Shown: positions 35,416-46,262 of the stretch, piece after piece
How positions within the stretch are numbered: position 1 is the first letter of the stretch
Layout: every line of letters begins with the position of its first letter
Assembly (NCBI RefSeq): GCF_018873765.1
Contig: NC_057925.1
Span: 15,015,568-15,079,567, forward strand
Direction of reading: 5' to 3'
Length of the DNA: 64,000 nucleotides
From: Telopea speciosissima
Lineage: Eukaryota > Streptophyta > Magnoliopsida > Proteales > Proteaceae
Program-made: the position numbers and the translations under genes
The notes under the pieces: generated by a model
What the model was told of the DNA's origin: nothing
Databases searched by the model: none
The model's input: only the letters and a program-made list of their open reading frames with translations

Positions 35416-36923
35416 TGTAGACACTGAATTTTGTCACCCCCCGACGATGATGACAACAGGTCACGGACAGACATCGGTATCTCTCTCAAGAAGGACTCTT
35501 GTCCCTACATCTAAACCAAATCACCCTAACATCCCTAAAATGACTTATAAGACCCTTTTACCAAATGCTGAAGGAGGTACTGCTCACCCTCCCCCACCAC
35601 GACGGTCCCGCTAGCCAGTTAGCGGGCCATGGGGGTCTAAGGGGGCAGGCAGCCCCCCTGCAGGGGTGTAGGGGGTGGACCCCCCAGACAGAAAATTTTC
35701 TGAAGAAGTCAGAAGGGAGCCAAAAACCCAAAAAATAAGGAAAAATGGCACTATGCCCCCACGGCGCCGTGGACTACTTCCCACGGCGCCGTGGGCTCCT
35801 TCCACGGTGCCGTAGGCTCCTTCCCACGGCACCGTGGGGATGTGTACAGGATTTCCACGGCGCCACGAGGGGGTGTGACATCAGCTTGCTGATGTCACCC
35901 ACGGCGCCTTGGAAAAGTCCCCCACGGCACCGTGGACATCTCCACGGCGCCGTGGAGGACTTATCTGGCCAGGAGAGAGAGGGGACCCCTCCCTATAAAT
36001 AGGAGGGTCCTCCTACCCCAAAGAACAAGCTTTTCTCGGGTAAGGAGACCCTCTAGGGCTTGTTTTGCCCCCCTTTTCATCCTCTTTTCCTCCGTCTTTC
36101 CCTCATGAGTATGTGAGTGAGTGGAGTTCTTCGACGTGGGTAGATCCTTCGGTTACCCATTCAAGCATAGAGCGATTCTGCTCTTGGGTATTGTTATCCC
36201 GTCAATGTACGGATAATGAAAAACCCCCTTCACAGCTGTTATTCTGTCTGTATACAGATAATGAGAATCTCTTATATAGCCGTTACTCTGCCCGAAGTCT
36301 GAGTGACAAAACTCATCTCGTATAGCCTCATTCTGTCCGACAAGAGAGAGACAAGCCAATCGTCCGTCTCCACCTGAGCCGTGGGACATCACATATTTTG
36401 CCCTCGGTGCGCTTTCATTTATTTCTTGCATTTCTAGACAGGTATCTGTCTCTTTCCCTCTCATTATTTTTGGCATAATGTAGGCAATTAAAACAACTCA
36501 TTTAGTATACATAATCAATGATTTTTTCTTTCTTTGTCAAGATTAGTGTATCATAACTTAGCCTTACATGTTAGTATAAGATATATTATCAAGAGAGAAT
36601 ATTCGAAAACCAGCATCTAGTAGAAAGATCGATTTATCCGGGCGAGGTGGGTGCCTAACACCTTCCCACCTTCGTAACCTGACTACTTACCCTGAATCTC
36701 TGACCAGACCATATAGAATCACGTAGCCCTTTTCGCTAATCTCGGATGGGGCTACACCCATTGGGTCCTAGGCCCTAACCCTAGGTGACGACTCCATTTC
36801 TTTATAAAGGATGATCCTAATCTCCATGATGATATATCGGAACGATACACAGTTATTCATCGAAGCCAATCTTTGTCTCCATAAGGCTGAGGAACCCTCA
36901 TCCTGAGGACCACGGTACTTACA
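35416..36923 (+). repeat. 5' LTR of Tat-like element
   Basis: 1508 bp. U3 holds eight copies or variants of the 14-bp palindrome ccacggcgccgtgg (35758-35955), upstream of the TATA box tataaata at 35994. It is about 60 bp longer than the 3' LTR, mainly because of an extra short duplication near 36240-36295. Confidence 0.9.
35994..36001 (+). promoter_or_regulatory. LTR TATA box
   Basis: tataaata in ccctccctataaataggagg, conserved in the 3' LTR at 46824-46831 and placed just after the palindrome cluster. A likely Pol II start for the element. Confidence 0.65.
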
Positions 36924-36924
36924 G

Positions 36925-36942
36925 TGGCGACTCCGCTGGGGA
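36925..36942 (+). promoter_or_regulatory. primer-binding site of Tat-like element
   Basis: tggcgactccgctgggga begins one base after the LTR end. This sequence type is common in plant Tat/Ogre elements and is attributed to an arginine tRNA primer in that lineage. Confidence 0.7.
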
Positions 36943-38265
36943 TATGTCAAGCTTTCAACACTAGATGCTCGTTAAATGCAAGAATATTCTCCCTTATGTA
37001 TTGTTTGTATGATAACATGTTTGGCTAACCCTTTTGTTTGTATTAATTGCATCATGCATAGTGCTCAAAGTGAAATCAAACGACGAGGGTACTCCCTATC
37101 ATACCTCTACCCCCGGGGAGGTGAGGTACGTCATACTAAGTACTCTGAGATCGGATGATAGCCGCTTCCTGTACCACTTTTGTGCACACACGCACTGCAT
37201 GGGAACACTCTTATCCCCGTAGTTAGTCGTTGGACCCCATGAGTAGTCATGGGTAATTCGCGACGAAGCTACAGCCTTTGATATTTACTGTAAGAGTTTA
37301 GAATCACCAGCGAGGGTATTCACTAGTGTGTTGTGGGATGCTTTAGCCATTCAAAAAAGGTACTAGCATAATTACTCTGAGATTGAGTGGCCTACTCTCC
37401 AGGTATATTAAAAGAACCACGTACCAGCAATTCGCAACCATGAGCGATAGGTATATCGGTTCTGTCAAGGGTGACCTTTTTCTGTCCTATCAAGCCCACC
37501 CCTTACATGCATCATATAAGAAAATAGACCATATATGATTAGGGTGCGACACAAACTAACCCTTGTTAGCTGTAAGAAAGACTGAGTTTAAGGTCGCTTG
37601 ATGATTAATCTGGCCTTAATACAAGACACCGCCCAAAGTAAGGAATCCCATAGTCTCGCGATAGTCCCTCGAAGAAAGATGGGAGCCCACTCCCGTATGA
37701 CGGATTCCCACATGTCCCTCGAAAATGGGGCACCTCGTATTGATTCAATATATAATCATTAGGAACCTGAAACTCGGCTTTCTTCTTTGTTTGTTTATTT
37801 TTCTTTTTTAAGAAATGTTTGGGCGACGATGGCATTTGAAGTATGGTCTGAGAGAACTTCTACAATATTAGAAGCTCCAATGACGACTTCGATTACTTGA
37901 GCCAAATAAAATACAAAAAAAAATGATGATAAAAATAACATACCAAAAAAATGATAAAAATAAAATATAATAAAATATTTAAAATAAAAAAAATATTTTA
38001 CATACTCAAGTAAATTCCTTGTGACCTGAAATAATTCTCTCTGACTTATGTAAAGCACAATTCACATCAAAAGACTTCCTGTTGCCCGCGTGAGCCCGTT
38101 ATGACAATAGGCTAACCCAAATTGGTCTGATCCAATCCAGAGGTGTTCAGGACTTCCCCTTCTCCACCCAACATCGTGAGGCAGAGTTCAATCAGGCTTT
38201 TCCCGGATAGAATCACTATGGATTCGTTAGGCAGTGATCCACCCGAAGTACGGTTAGGTCGATAA
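36943..38265 (+). other. 5' leader of Tat-like element
   Basis: No coding region is supported. Scattered stops in all frames; AT-rich near 37790-38010. It lies between the primer site and gag. Confidence 0.55.
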
Positions 38266-39637
38266 ATGGACCAATTACAGGCTGAGGTGGCAGAGATGAA
38301 GCAATTTATGGTGCAAATCTTGCAAACAGTACGAGATATGTCCCAAGGAGGCACAATACCTACTTTTAGGGAGCCGGAGTATGCTTAGCCTATGACTCGC
38401 AGAGTAGTCCTGACAGTGCCTAGGGTACCCACCAGGATTACGATGGAGGAAGAAGATGCCGTGATCAACGTAACTCAGGAGTATCCGGAGACTAAAAGGG
38501 AGCGTATGATGAGGGAGAAAGTTGAAAAGCTTGAAATTACTGTCAAGGACACGGTTCACAAGGAGCCTAAAGATAACTTGGTGTTCTTCCCTGAAGGAAA
38601 GACACCCGAAGACTTCAAATGGAAATTGGATAAATTTGATGGTTTAGGTGATCCTAAATCTCACCTCAAAATCTTTGCTACAGTGGCTAAATCTTGGGGC
38701 CTCACGGAAAATCAAATGGGGCAGACTTTTCTGTACTCGCTTGCTGGACCTGTTTTGCTATGGTTGACACTGTCAAAATCAAGCATAGACTCAGACTTGG
38801 TCAACGATGGTGAGAGCCTTTACAAAGCAGTACTTATACAACACTGAAGTGGATGTCACACGGAGAGAGTTGGAGACACTAAGGCAAGGCCCTACTGAAG
38901 GGTTCTACAATTTCATTATAAGGTTTAGAGAGAAGGCCGTAAAGATGTGGAATCGCCCAACAGAAGCAGAACAGGTGAAGACGATCTTGGAGAATCTGTA
39001 CGGAGAATATCACGATTGCCTTCACTACCAACACCTCAAGATTTTTGAAGAGCTAATGGCCGTAGGGAAGCGTATTGAAGACAAATTGCTCAGAAAGGCA
39101 TATGGCCAGTATAGCCACACAATGCAATATCAAAGCCAAAATTCGAAGGCGAATATGGCAAATACAAGACAACGTGAGTTCACCGATTTGAGTGTGGCTA
39201 GGTCTCTTGCATATGCTGAATTGAAGAAACTGGGACTTCTGGGCATGGTTCCTCCATGACCGGTCAGGGATCCTCCACCATTTTGGTATGATCTAGATCA
39301 ATACTGTGACTATCACACCCAAGTGGGGCACCCCACTGATGAATGCATTGCACTCGGGCATGCTATCCAAGACCTGCTAGAAGCAGGAAAATTCAAGCCA
39401 GGGGCAAAACAACAGTCTGCTAATCAGACAATCAATACCCTCGAAGAAGATTTAGAAAGGTTTGATCCCACCTCCTTGATCCAAGCTTTACCGGTTCCTT
39501 TAGAAGAGGTAGTGACAAGTCAAAAGTCTCCATCAATAATGTTCGCCCAGGATGTTCATGAATACTCTCTTCCTTCAACAACTGATATGACCAAGCTGAA
39601 TGGGTCTGAAGGCAATGAAGAGATCAAGGAAAAATAG
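38266..39637 (+). pseudogene. gag of Tat-like element, degraded
   Basis: The start ATG at 38266 opens a helical N-terminus (MDQLQAEVAEMKQFMVQILQ). An in-frame TAG lies at 38386. The gag capsid-like region follows: LDKFDGLGDPKSHLKIF, then FLYSLAGPVLLW. A frameshift near 38805 leads to RAFTKQYLYNTEVDVTRREL and a further TGA at 39257. Near 39300-39390 a CxxH...H...C zinc-like motif (YCDYHTQVGHPTDECIALGH) matches Tat-lineage gags. The frame then meets TAG at 39635 but stays open beyond it (see the next entry). Gag would form the particle; here it cannot be made intact. Confidence 0.85.
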
Positions 39638-40420
39638 GTTTTGGCAGGATTGCAGTATTGGATTGACATTTTACCTTTCCATCTCCAAAAACAGATCATG
39701 CATCAGGTCTTACAATCAAGGAGTGAAGATTGCCTGGATTTGTTTCATGAAATTACTCTCCTCAACCGTGGGAATGACGACCTCTAAGGACTTCCTGTCC
39801 ATCCAGATTATCCTTTCTTCAATATCTTCGGGATAAGAGACCTCTACCAGTTGTCTACTGAAGCCCTTTGTTTCCTTTTGTACCTTTGTCAAAGGTACGT
39901 GGTAGCATTCAACTTTCGTGTTCCAAAATTGTTGACCTATATGAGCTAGGACAATTTGCATCCAGAAATTGTTCCTCCTCGGTCAAACACAATGAAATTT
40001 CTTCTTCGATTTTAGACACAAACTCAATGGCTCGAGCAATTATTCAGTTGTGCAAAATGGAATGTCCTCTATACCCTCCATAACCCTTATTGGATACAGG
40101 AGTCGCGAGAAGAACCAAATGCGAACCTGATCATGCGTCAACCTCACTGCACCTTTCATTTTGGTACAGCATTCAATTTGGTGTATTTCTTTAATAGAGG
40201 ATACAGAAAGGATGATTGGGAGAAGATAAGGAATCATTTGTCCGAGATTAACGGAGTCCCTAAAGAGCAGATTGCTCCAGGATTATGGGAAAATCTTTTT
40301 GATGCTACCACCAATTTTAAAAGAGAATACTTCTTTTACATTTCCAGCCTGCAAAGTGATAGAATCGCCGAAGAAAGTTCTCTGTATTCCTCCGATGGAA
40401 CAGGGGCAAACACTGATTGA
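39638..40420 (+). pseudogene. in-frame extension after gag, no known domain
   Basis: The gag reading frame continues for 260 codons with only three internal stops (39785, 39947, 40013) before TGA at 40418; about a dozen or more would be expected by chance. The translation is non-repetitive and looks protein-like, for example FNRGYRKDDWEKIRNHLSEI and GLWENLFDATTNFKREYFFY. No protease DTGA, RT or other retroelement motif is present. It may be a lineage-specific C-terminal gag part or a captured gene piece. I do not recognise it. Confidence 0.5.
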
Positions 40421-43040
40421 GGACATCACTGTCGCCCGAAGGCGTTAAACTACGGTCATTAACTTGACGAGCTTTAGTCTTGCTGACTGAAATAGTTCCA
40501 GCACCCGGCTCTGGTTAAAGGGGCACTTTTTTTAGTACAAAATGCACAGTCCCGCGACAAAGCAGTGATAGTACTTACTCTTGTGTAGATAGGATTGCAC
40601 TGAAGACATCATCGGATCTGCATCCCTTAGTTCTTTAGGTCTTTTCATTAAGTCAAATTTCCTTCTGTAAACTCATCCACCGTGTATTTTCCATTAGCCG
40701 TCAATGAATATGTTCTCTCGTCCATCTACTCATTCTCTTTCTTTTCTCTTTCATCCAAATAATAGTTTATGATGATCTCATGACTACTAGTTTAAAAAAA
40801 AAAAAAAAAAATTTACTACCCTTCTTTCCAATGTCAAAGTCTTGATGGTCAAAGATCTGGAGCTTTCCATACATCTGATCCCCTTTGAACGAGTCGGAAG
40901 CCTGGGTGAAGATTTCATCTCATAAAGCCTGTTAAGGGAGGCCCCCTTTGGCCGCTAGTCATCTCAAATAAACCCTGAGACAATAAAATCCGCTAGTCCC
41001 CCAGTTGTGCCTTAGCTGTTCCCTTTTTAAAAAAAAAAAAAAAAAAACTCACTTTGGCCCACCCACACCTCATTATCCATATATCCTCTTGCTCATCAAA
41101 ATGTCCCATTAGCTTCTAAGGTCTAATCGGAAGAGGTCTCTTGGTGAAGTAAGATGTCACAAGGGCAATATGTTTTCGAAGGATTTAAAAAAAATAAAAC
41201 AAAAGGAGTAGCTTCGTCTCCACAATCAAAATTGGGCCAATCTCAAAAAGAAAAAAAAATGAGAGTTCAAAAAAATAAAAAGAGAAAAAGGTTCAAAAAA
41301 AAAAAAATGACAGCTAAAAGAAAAAGAGAAGAGAGGATGCATTGGCTCAAGGCATTGCAAATAATTGGGAGCACTTAGACCATGGGGCAAAAATAGCCAC
41401 TTTTCCTTTGGAGACAATATTGTCAAAATTATCAGGGTTAAAATTACCAAAGTCTTCAATTGAGACACGAGAGGGATTGCCAAACTTCTCGATTACATTC
41501 CCCAACAAGTTCAGTTACCAGAATCTTGGTAAAGTTTTGGGAGCAGAAGTGTAGAGTCATGGTTAAACCCTAGGGGCACATTTGAGCCTTTACCATCCTT
41601 TGGAACCCAATCCTAAGCCCCATTACAACCTAGTAAAGCCCTCTCGGGCCAAATGGTGATGAGACTCTCGTCCACAGTTTTGAGCTCACCTGGCTATGAT
41701 GGAACTTAATCATCAAGGCTTTGACATTAAGACATCTTTGTCCTGAACTACGTTCGACCTGATCCCTATTTGGGGTACGTAGGCAACTTGATGAAGTGAT
41801 AATCAAGTTCGGTCCTCCCACATGTACAGTTTTTCATTCATCCATGTACAACTTTTCATTTTTGCTCACTTGCGTCATATCTATCATATTTCTACTTTTT
41901 CCCCTTTCCCACTAGTATCCCTCTCTCTTTGATGCGATCCGATGATGTGAAGAAAAAGAAGCACGTCTACCAAGATCATGAAGATTTCTAAAGAGATGAT
42001 TAGGGGATTAAATGCCAGTAGCATTATACTCACCCTCTCAACCAGTAAGACGATCAGAAGAATTAACTTGTCATTGAGGCAATCTCTATCCAAGATAAGA
42101 AGGACAAAGGAGCATAAGGAAAAAGGATTTGTTTCCTTGGGGCAATCCACCAAGCAAGAGCATATGAAATTAAAGGGGCATGTTGTCCATGAGGATCGAC
42201 TCTCAATCATGAAGAGTCTCAACCTAAAAGACAAAATGACCGTACAAGCAGAGAAGGATGATACTGTCTGGGATAAACTGCCATGACTCTCCATGAAGGG
42301 AGGGAAGAATGACCTATCCACCCATCTTGTTCATACACATTCTCTCAATTTACCCCTTTGACTCGCTTTGTCAAAAATTCACCCCACACCCGTTCGATGT
42401 TGGACAAGCGATGTTTGACGAGTCTACGTGTGTAACGGGATGAGAATAATATGTCTATGTGGAATTGTGCATTACTAGGTCAGAATATGAATAACCATAA
42501 GTTTTCAAAATAAATTTATCTAAAAAATAAGATTGTTTCTTAAAAATCTTTAAAAAAAAAAAAAAAAAGGGTTTGAGTGAATCTCAGATTTCCCTGCCAA
42601 AGTATATTTTTTTGGTAACGTATAATTGTGCACTAAGCTTTTGTGAAGGACAAGTGTTGTGCAACACAAAAATGGAGAATATCTGGTAAGTGTCTATGGT
42701 TGTATGTGATTACTTTTCACTTGCTTGTATTTGTGTCATAAAAATTTGCATAGAATTGATTGCTTGCATAGGGTTATGTTTTCCTTTTTGCATGACATAA
42801 TTTATATTAGGGCTATGATTCCCTTTGCATACTAAAAATATAAAAATATATATAAAAATATGAAAAATTGCTTGCATAAGATTGTTTTTTTTTTTTTTTG
42901 TTGCATTTTGGATCATAATGCAACTACCTGAGTTTTAATGGTAGACTTCCTTTCCATTGTCATCATGGATACTGCACATGCATAGGATTACATTTTCCTG
43001 ACCAATGTCTTGATCATATGCCATCTGAATTTTCATTTTC
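40421..43040 (+). other. non-coding internal region of Tat-like element
   Basis: Pol would be expected here but no motif is seen. It has poly-A runs at about 40796, 41030 and 42550. Lysine-rich ORFs at 41154-41378 and 41978-42286 come from purine-rich DNA; I cannot support them as genes. Confidence 0.5.
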
Positions 43041-44306
43041 GTTGCACTCGCGTGTAACCTACTCAGCCAATCATGATAGAATTCGTATACAGTCTGGGCT
43101 CTGACCATTTAGTTCCATCGGACCCTCATACTTCCTGCACTCACGTGCAGTTGGACATCTGATTACTGTTGAATTCATGTACAACTCGATCTCCAATTAT
43201 TTGGCCCCATGTACAGTTTGACCAAGTCCTTAACCACTTCTGCACTCATGTGCATTTGGTTTTTTGGATCACTGTTAGTTTGATCTTTTGATTATACCAG
43301 ATTCACGTATGGTTTCGCACTCTCGTGCAATTTGATCCTTTTGATCCCTGCTATACTCGTGTATAGTTCGATTATCATTTGAATCTTCTGGTCCTAGCTA
43401 TACTCGTGTACAAATTGATTGAACCTTTGACCCTATTGAACCCTGCTATGCTTGTGTATAGCTTGATCATTCATTGATTTTTTCGATCCCACTATACTCA
43501 CATATAGTTTGATCACTCTGTGACCTTTCTAATCCTTGCTATATTCGTGTATAGTTTGATCATCTCATTAACCTTTCGATCTCTGTTGTACTCGTGTACG
43601 GATTGATCCATCATTTGATCCTTCTTGTACTCGCATACAAGTTAATTGTTGAACTTTCTGACCTTCACTCTACTTGCATGTATAGTTCAATCATACCATG
43701 AATCTTCAGTCTCTATCGTACTCGTGTGCAAATTGACCCATCATTCGATCCTCATTGTACTCGTGCACAAGATTGATCCAGTATCTGATCCCCCTTGCAC
43801 TCGTGTGCAAGTTAATCATTGACATTTCTAATCCTTGCTATACTCATGTATAGTTCAATCATCCCATAAATCTTCGATCTCATTGTACTCGCATACGAGA
43901 TTGATCCATTATATGATCCTCCTTGTACTCGTGTACCAATTAATCATTCAACTTTCTGATCCTCACTATACTCACGAGTAGTTCGATCATCTCATGAATC
44001 TTCAGTCTCTATTGTACTCGTGTGCAAATTGACCCATCATTCGATCCTCATTGTACTTGTGCACAAGATTGATCCAGTATCTGATCCCCCTTGCACTCGT
44101 GTGCAAGTTAATCATTGAACTTCCTGATCCTCTCTATACTCGCGTGTAGTTCGATCATCCCATGAATCTTTCAGGCTCCATTGTACTCATGTACAAATCG
44201 ATCCTTTTTAGTCTAAACCCATGGACAATTTACCATCTGGCTACTACCGGACTCATGTATGGCCTGATCGTCGTGATCTCTTGACCACTTATGCACTTGC
44301 GCATAA
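43041..44306. repeat. about 45-bp tandem array of short hairpins
   Basis: About 22 diverged units, 40-60 bp apart. Each has a hairpin core with arms of 5-7 bp around a four-base loop (tcgt, tcat, tcac, tcgc, ttgt) and conserved flanks such as ttgatcat and gatcc. Perfect examples: ctgcac/gtgcag (43135-43150), ctatac/gtatag (43350-43365, 43838-43853), cttgcac/gtgcaag (43794-43811, 44090-44107), ttgtac/gtacaa (44181-44196). Arms differ between units but usually remain complementary. No open frame spans the array. Confidence 0.85.
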
Positions 44307-44700
44307 TTTTTTCATCCAACCATTGTCAAAACTCGTGAATGGCTCATTCCCCAGTAAGCATTTCAGATGAGACCCGTCCCTCACTGAAACCATATCTTTC
44401 CTCGGAACGACTGGAGTGTGTCGTTCCACAGCCCAGCCAGATTGGCTATAAGTACGTCATACCATTGTCTTAGATTGACTGAAGAGTGGCTTTCCACGTG
44501 CCATCATCGACGGAATGATGTCTATACCATGCGAGCACCTTCTATGCACCACAATACTTCTTCGGCATAAGGAGGGTCTTACCCTATAAAGCAAAAAAAA
44601 ACCCCTAAAAAAAATTTTTTCAAGAAAGGCCTTGAAAAGGGGAAAAACCCTAAATATTGAGGAAAAATCCTCATGCATCATGAATTATACTAACTCTTGT

Positions 44701-45655
44701 TCAAGATGTTAGCGCCAAGATTAATCGAGTCCTCTTGCTCCCAACCAAGATCAATCAAGTCCTCTTGCTTTCAAGATCAAATGAATTCTTTCAAGATCAA
44801 TCGAGTCCTCTTGCTCCCAACCAAGATCAATCGAGTCCTCTTGCTCTCAATCAAGATCAGTCGAGTCCTCTTGCTCTCAATCAAGATCAATCGAGTCCTT
44901 TTGCTCTCATTCAAGATCAATCGAGTCCTTTTGCTCCCAACCAAGATCAATCAAGTCCTCTTGCTTTCAAGATCAAATGAATTCTTTCAAGATCAATCAA
45001 TCAAGTCCTTTTGCTTTCAAGATCAATCGAGTCCTCTTGCTCCCAATCAAGATCAATCGAGTCCTCTTGCTCCCAACCAAGATCAATTGAGTCCTCTTGC
45101 TCCCAATCAAGATCAATCGAGTCCTCTTGCTCCCAACCAAGATCAATTGAGTCCTCTTGCTCTCAATCAAGATCAATCGAGTCCTCTTGCTCCCAATCAA
45201 GATCAATCGAGTCCTCTTGCTCTCAATCAAGATCAATCGAGTCCTCTTGCTCCCAACCAAGATCAATCGAGTCCTCTTGCTCCCAATCAAGATCAATCGA
45301 GTCCTCTTCCTTTCAATCAAGATCAATCGAGTCCTCTTGCTCCCAATCAAGATCAATCGAGTCCTCTTGCTTCCAATCAAGATCAATCGAGTCCTCTTGC
45401 TGCCAACCAAGATCAATCGAGTCCTCTTGCTCCCAATCAAGATCAATCGAGTCCTCTTGCTCCCAATCAAGATCAATCGAGTCCTCTTGCTCCCAATCAA
45501 GATCAAACGAGTCCTCTTACTCCCAATCAAGATCAATCGAGTCCTCTTGCTCCCAATCAAGATCAATCGAGTCCTCTTGCTCCCAACCAAGATCAATTGA
45601 GTCCTCTCAATCAAGATCAGTCGAGTTCTCTTGCTCCCAATCAAGATCAATCGGT
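44701..45655. repeat. 30-bp minisatellite, about 31 copies
   Basis: The unit is caagatcaatcgagtcctct followed by tgctcccaat or tgctctcaac. Copies are highly uniform, with single-base variants and two shortened units near 44765 and 44985. Because 30 is a multiple of three and the unit has stops in few frames, long ORFs appear on both strands; these are artefacts of periodicity. Confidence 0.93.
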
Positions 45656-45689
45656 TTATCAAAAGATTTCATCACGGTTAACAACCTAT

Positions 45690-46040
45690 TTGGCAACTCT
45701 GGTCGAGTGGTGCCTTATCACCCTCAAATTTGATCTTTGGGCGTAGTGGTGCCTTATCTAGATCTTCGGTTGAGTGGTGCCTTATCATCCTCAAAATTCT
45801 ATCCCCAGTGGAGCCCCTCATATTTGATCTTTTGGCCGAGTGGTGCCTTATCTTGATCTATGGGCCGAGTGTTGCCTTATATAGATCTTTTAGCCGAGTG
45901 GTGCCTTATCTTGAAATTTGGGCCGAGTGGTGCCTTATTTAAATCTTTGGTTGAGCGGAGCCTTATCACCCTTATATTTGATCTTTGGGCCGAGTGGTGC
46001 CTTACCTAGATCTTCGGTCGAGCGGTGCCTTATCACCCTC
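45690..46040. repeat. degenerate repeat around gagtggtgccttat
   Basis: About eleven imperfect units, 30-45 bp each, share gccgagtggtgccttatc followed by a gatctttg-like word. They directly follow the 30-bp array and lie 5' of the polypurine tract. Confidence 0.8.
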
Positions 46041-46248
46041 AAAATTTGATTAAGCAATGCTCATAAGATAGAGATTTGGTTTTTTCGAGTTTTTCTTTTG
46101 AGAATTATCGAAAGATTTCATCATGATTAACTGTCTATTTTTAGCAACTCTGTAGCCTTTGAGCAAAGCGTCAACAGTACATGCTCTTAGTGACAAAATT
46201 AGTTGGTCTTTTGTCCTTATCCTTCGGCTGTTGGCACAGGCCTCGGCC

Positions 46249-46262
46249 AAAGAGGGGCAAAC
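46249..46262 (+). promoter_or_regulatory. polypurine tract of Tat-like element
   Basis: aaagaggggcaaac lies directly against the 3' LTR start (tgtagaca at 46263), the expected site for plus-strand priming. Confidence 0.7.

Noticed and set aside
36770-36785. Telomere-like ccctaaccctagg
   Set aside because: Only two units, and the same words sit in a conserved place in both LTRs, so this is LTR sequence.
39716-39961. Minus-strand ORF opposite the gag extension
   Set aside because: The plus-strand gag frame runs through this region with few stops and is the more economical reading.
41154-42286. Lysine-rich ORFs at 41154 and 41978
   Set aside because: Purine-rich DNA in a decayed retroelement; no recognisable domain, no start context, no conservation evidence.
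44701-45655. CRISPR-like regular repeats
   Set aside because: The units are contiguous with no unique spacers, and the DNA is from a plant nuclear genome.
44997-45662. Long ORFs on both strands (over 200 codons)
   Set aside because: They are products of the 30-bp tandem repeat, whose length is a multiple of three; the translations are perfect 10-residue repeats in several frames.
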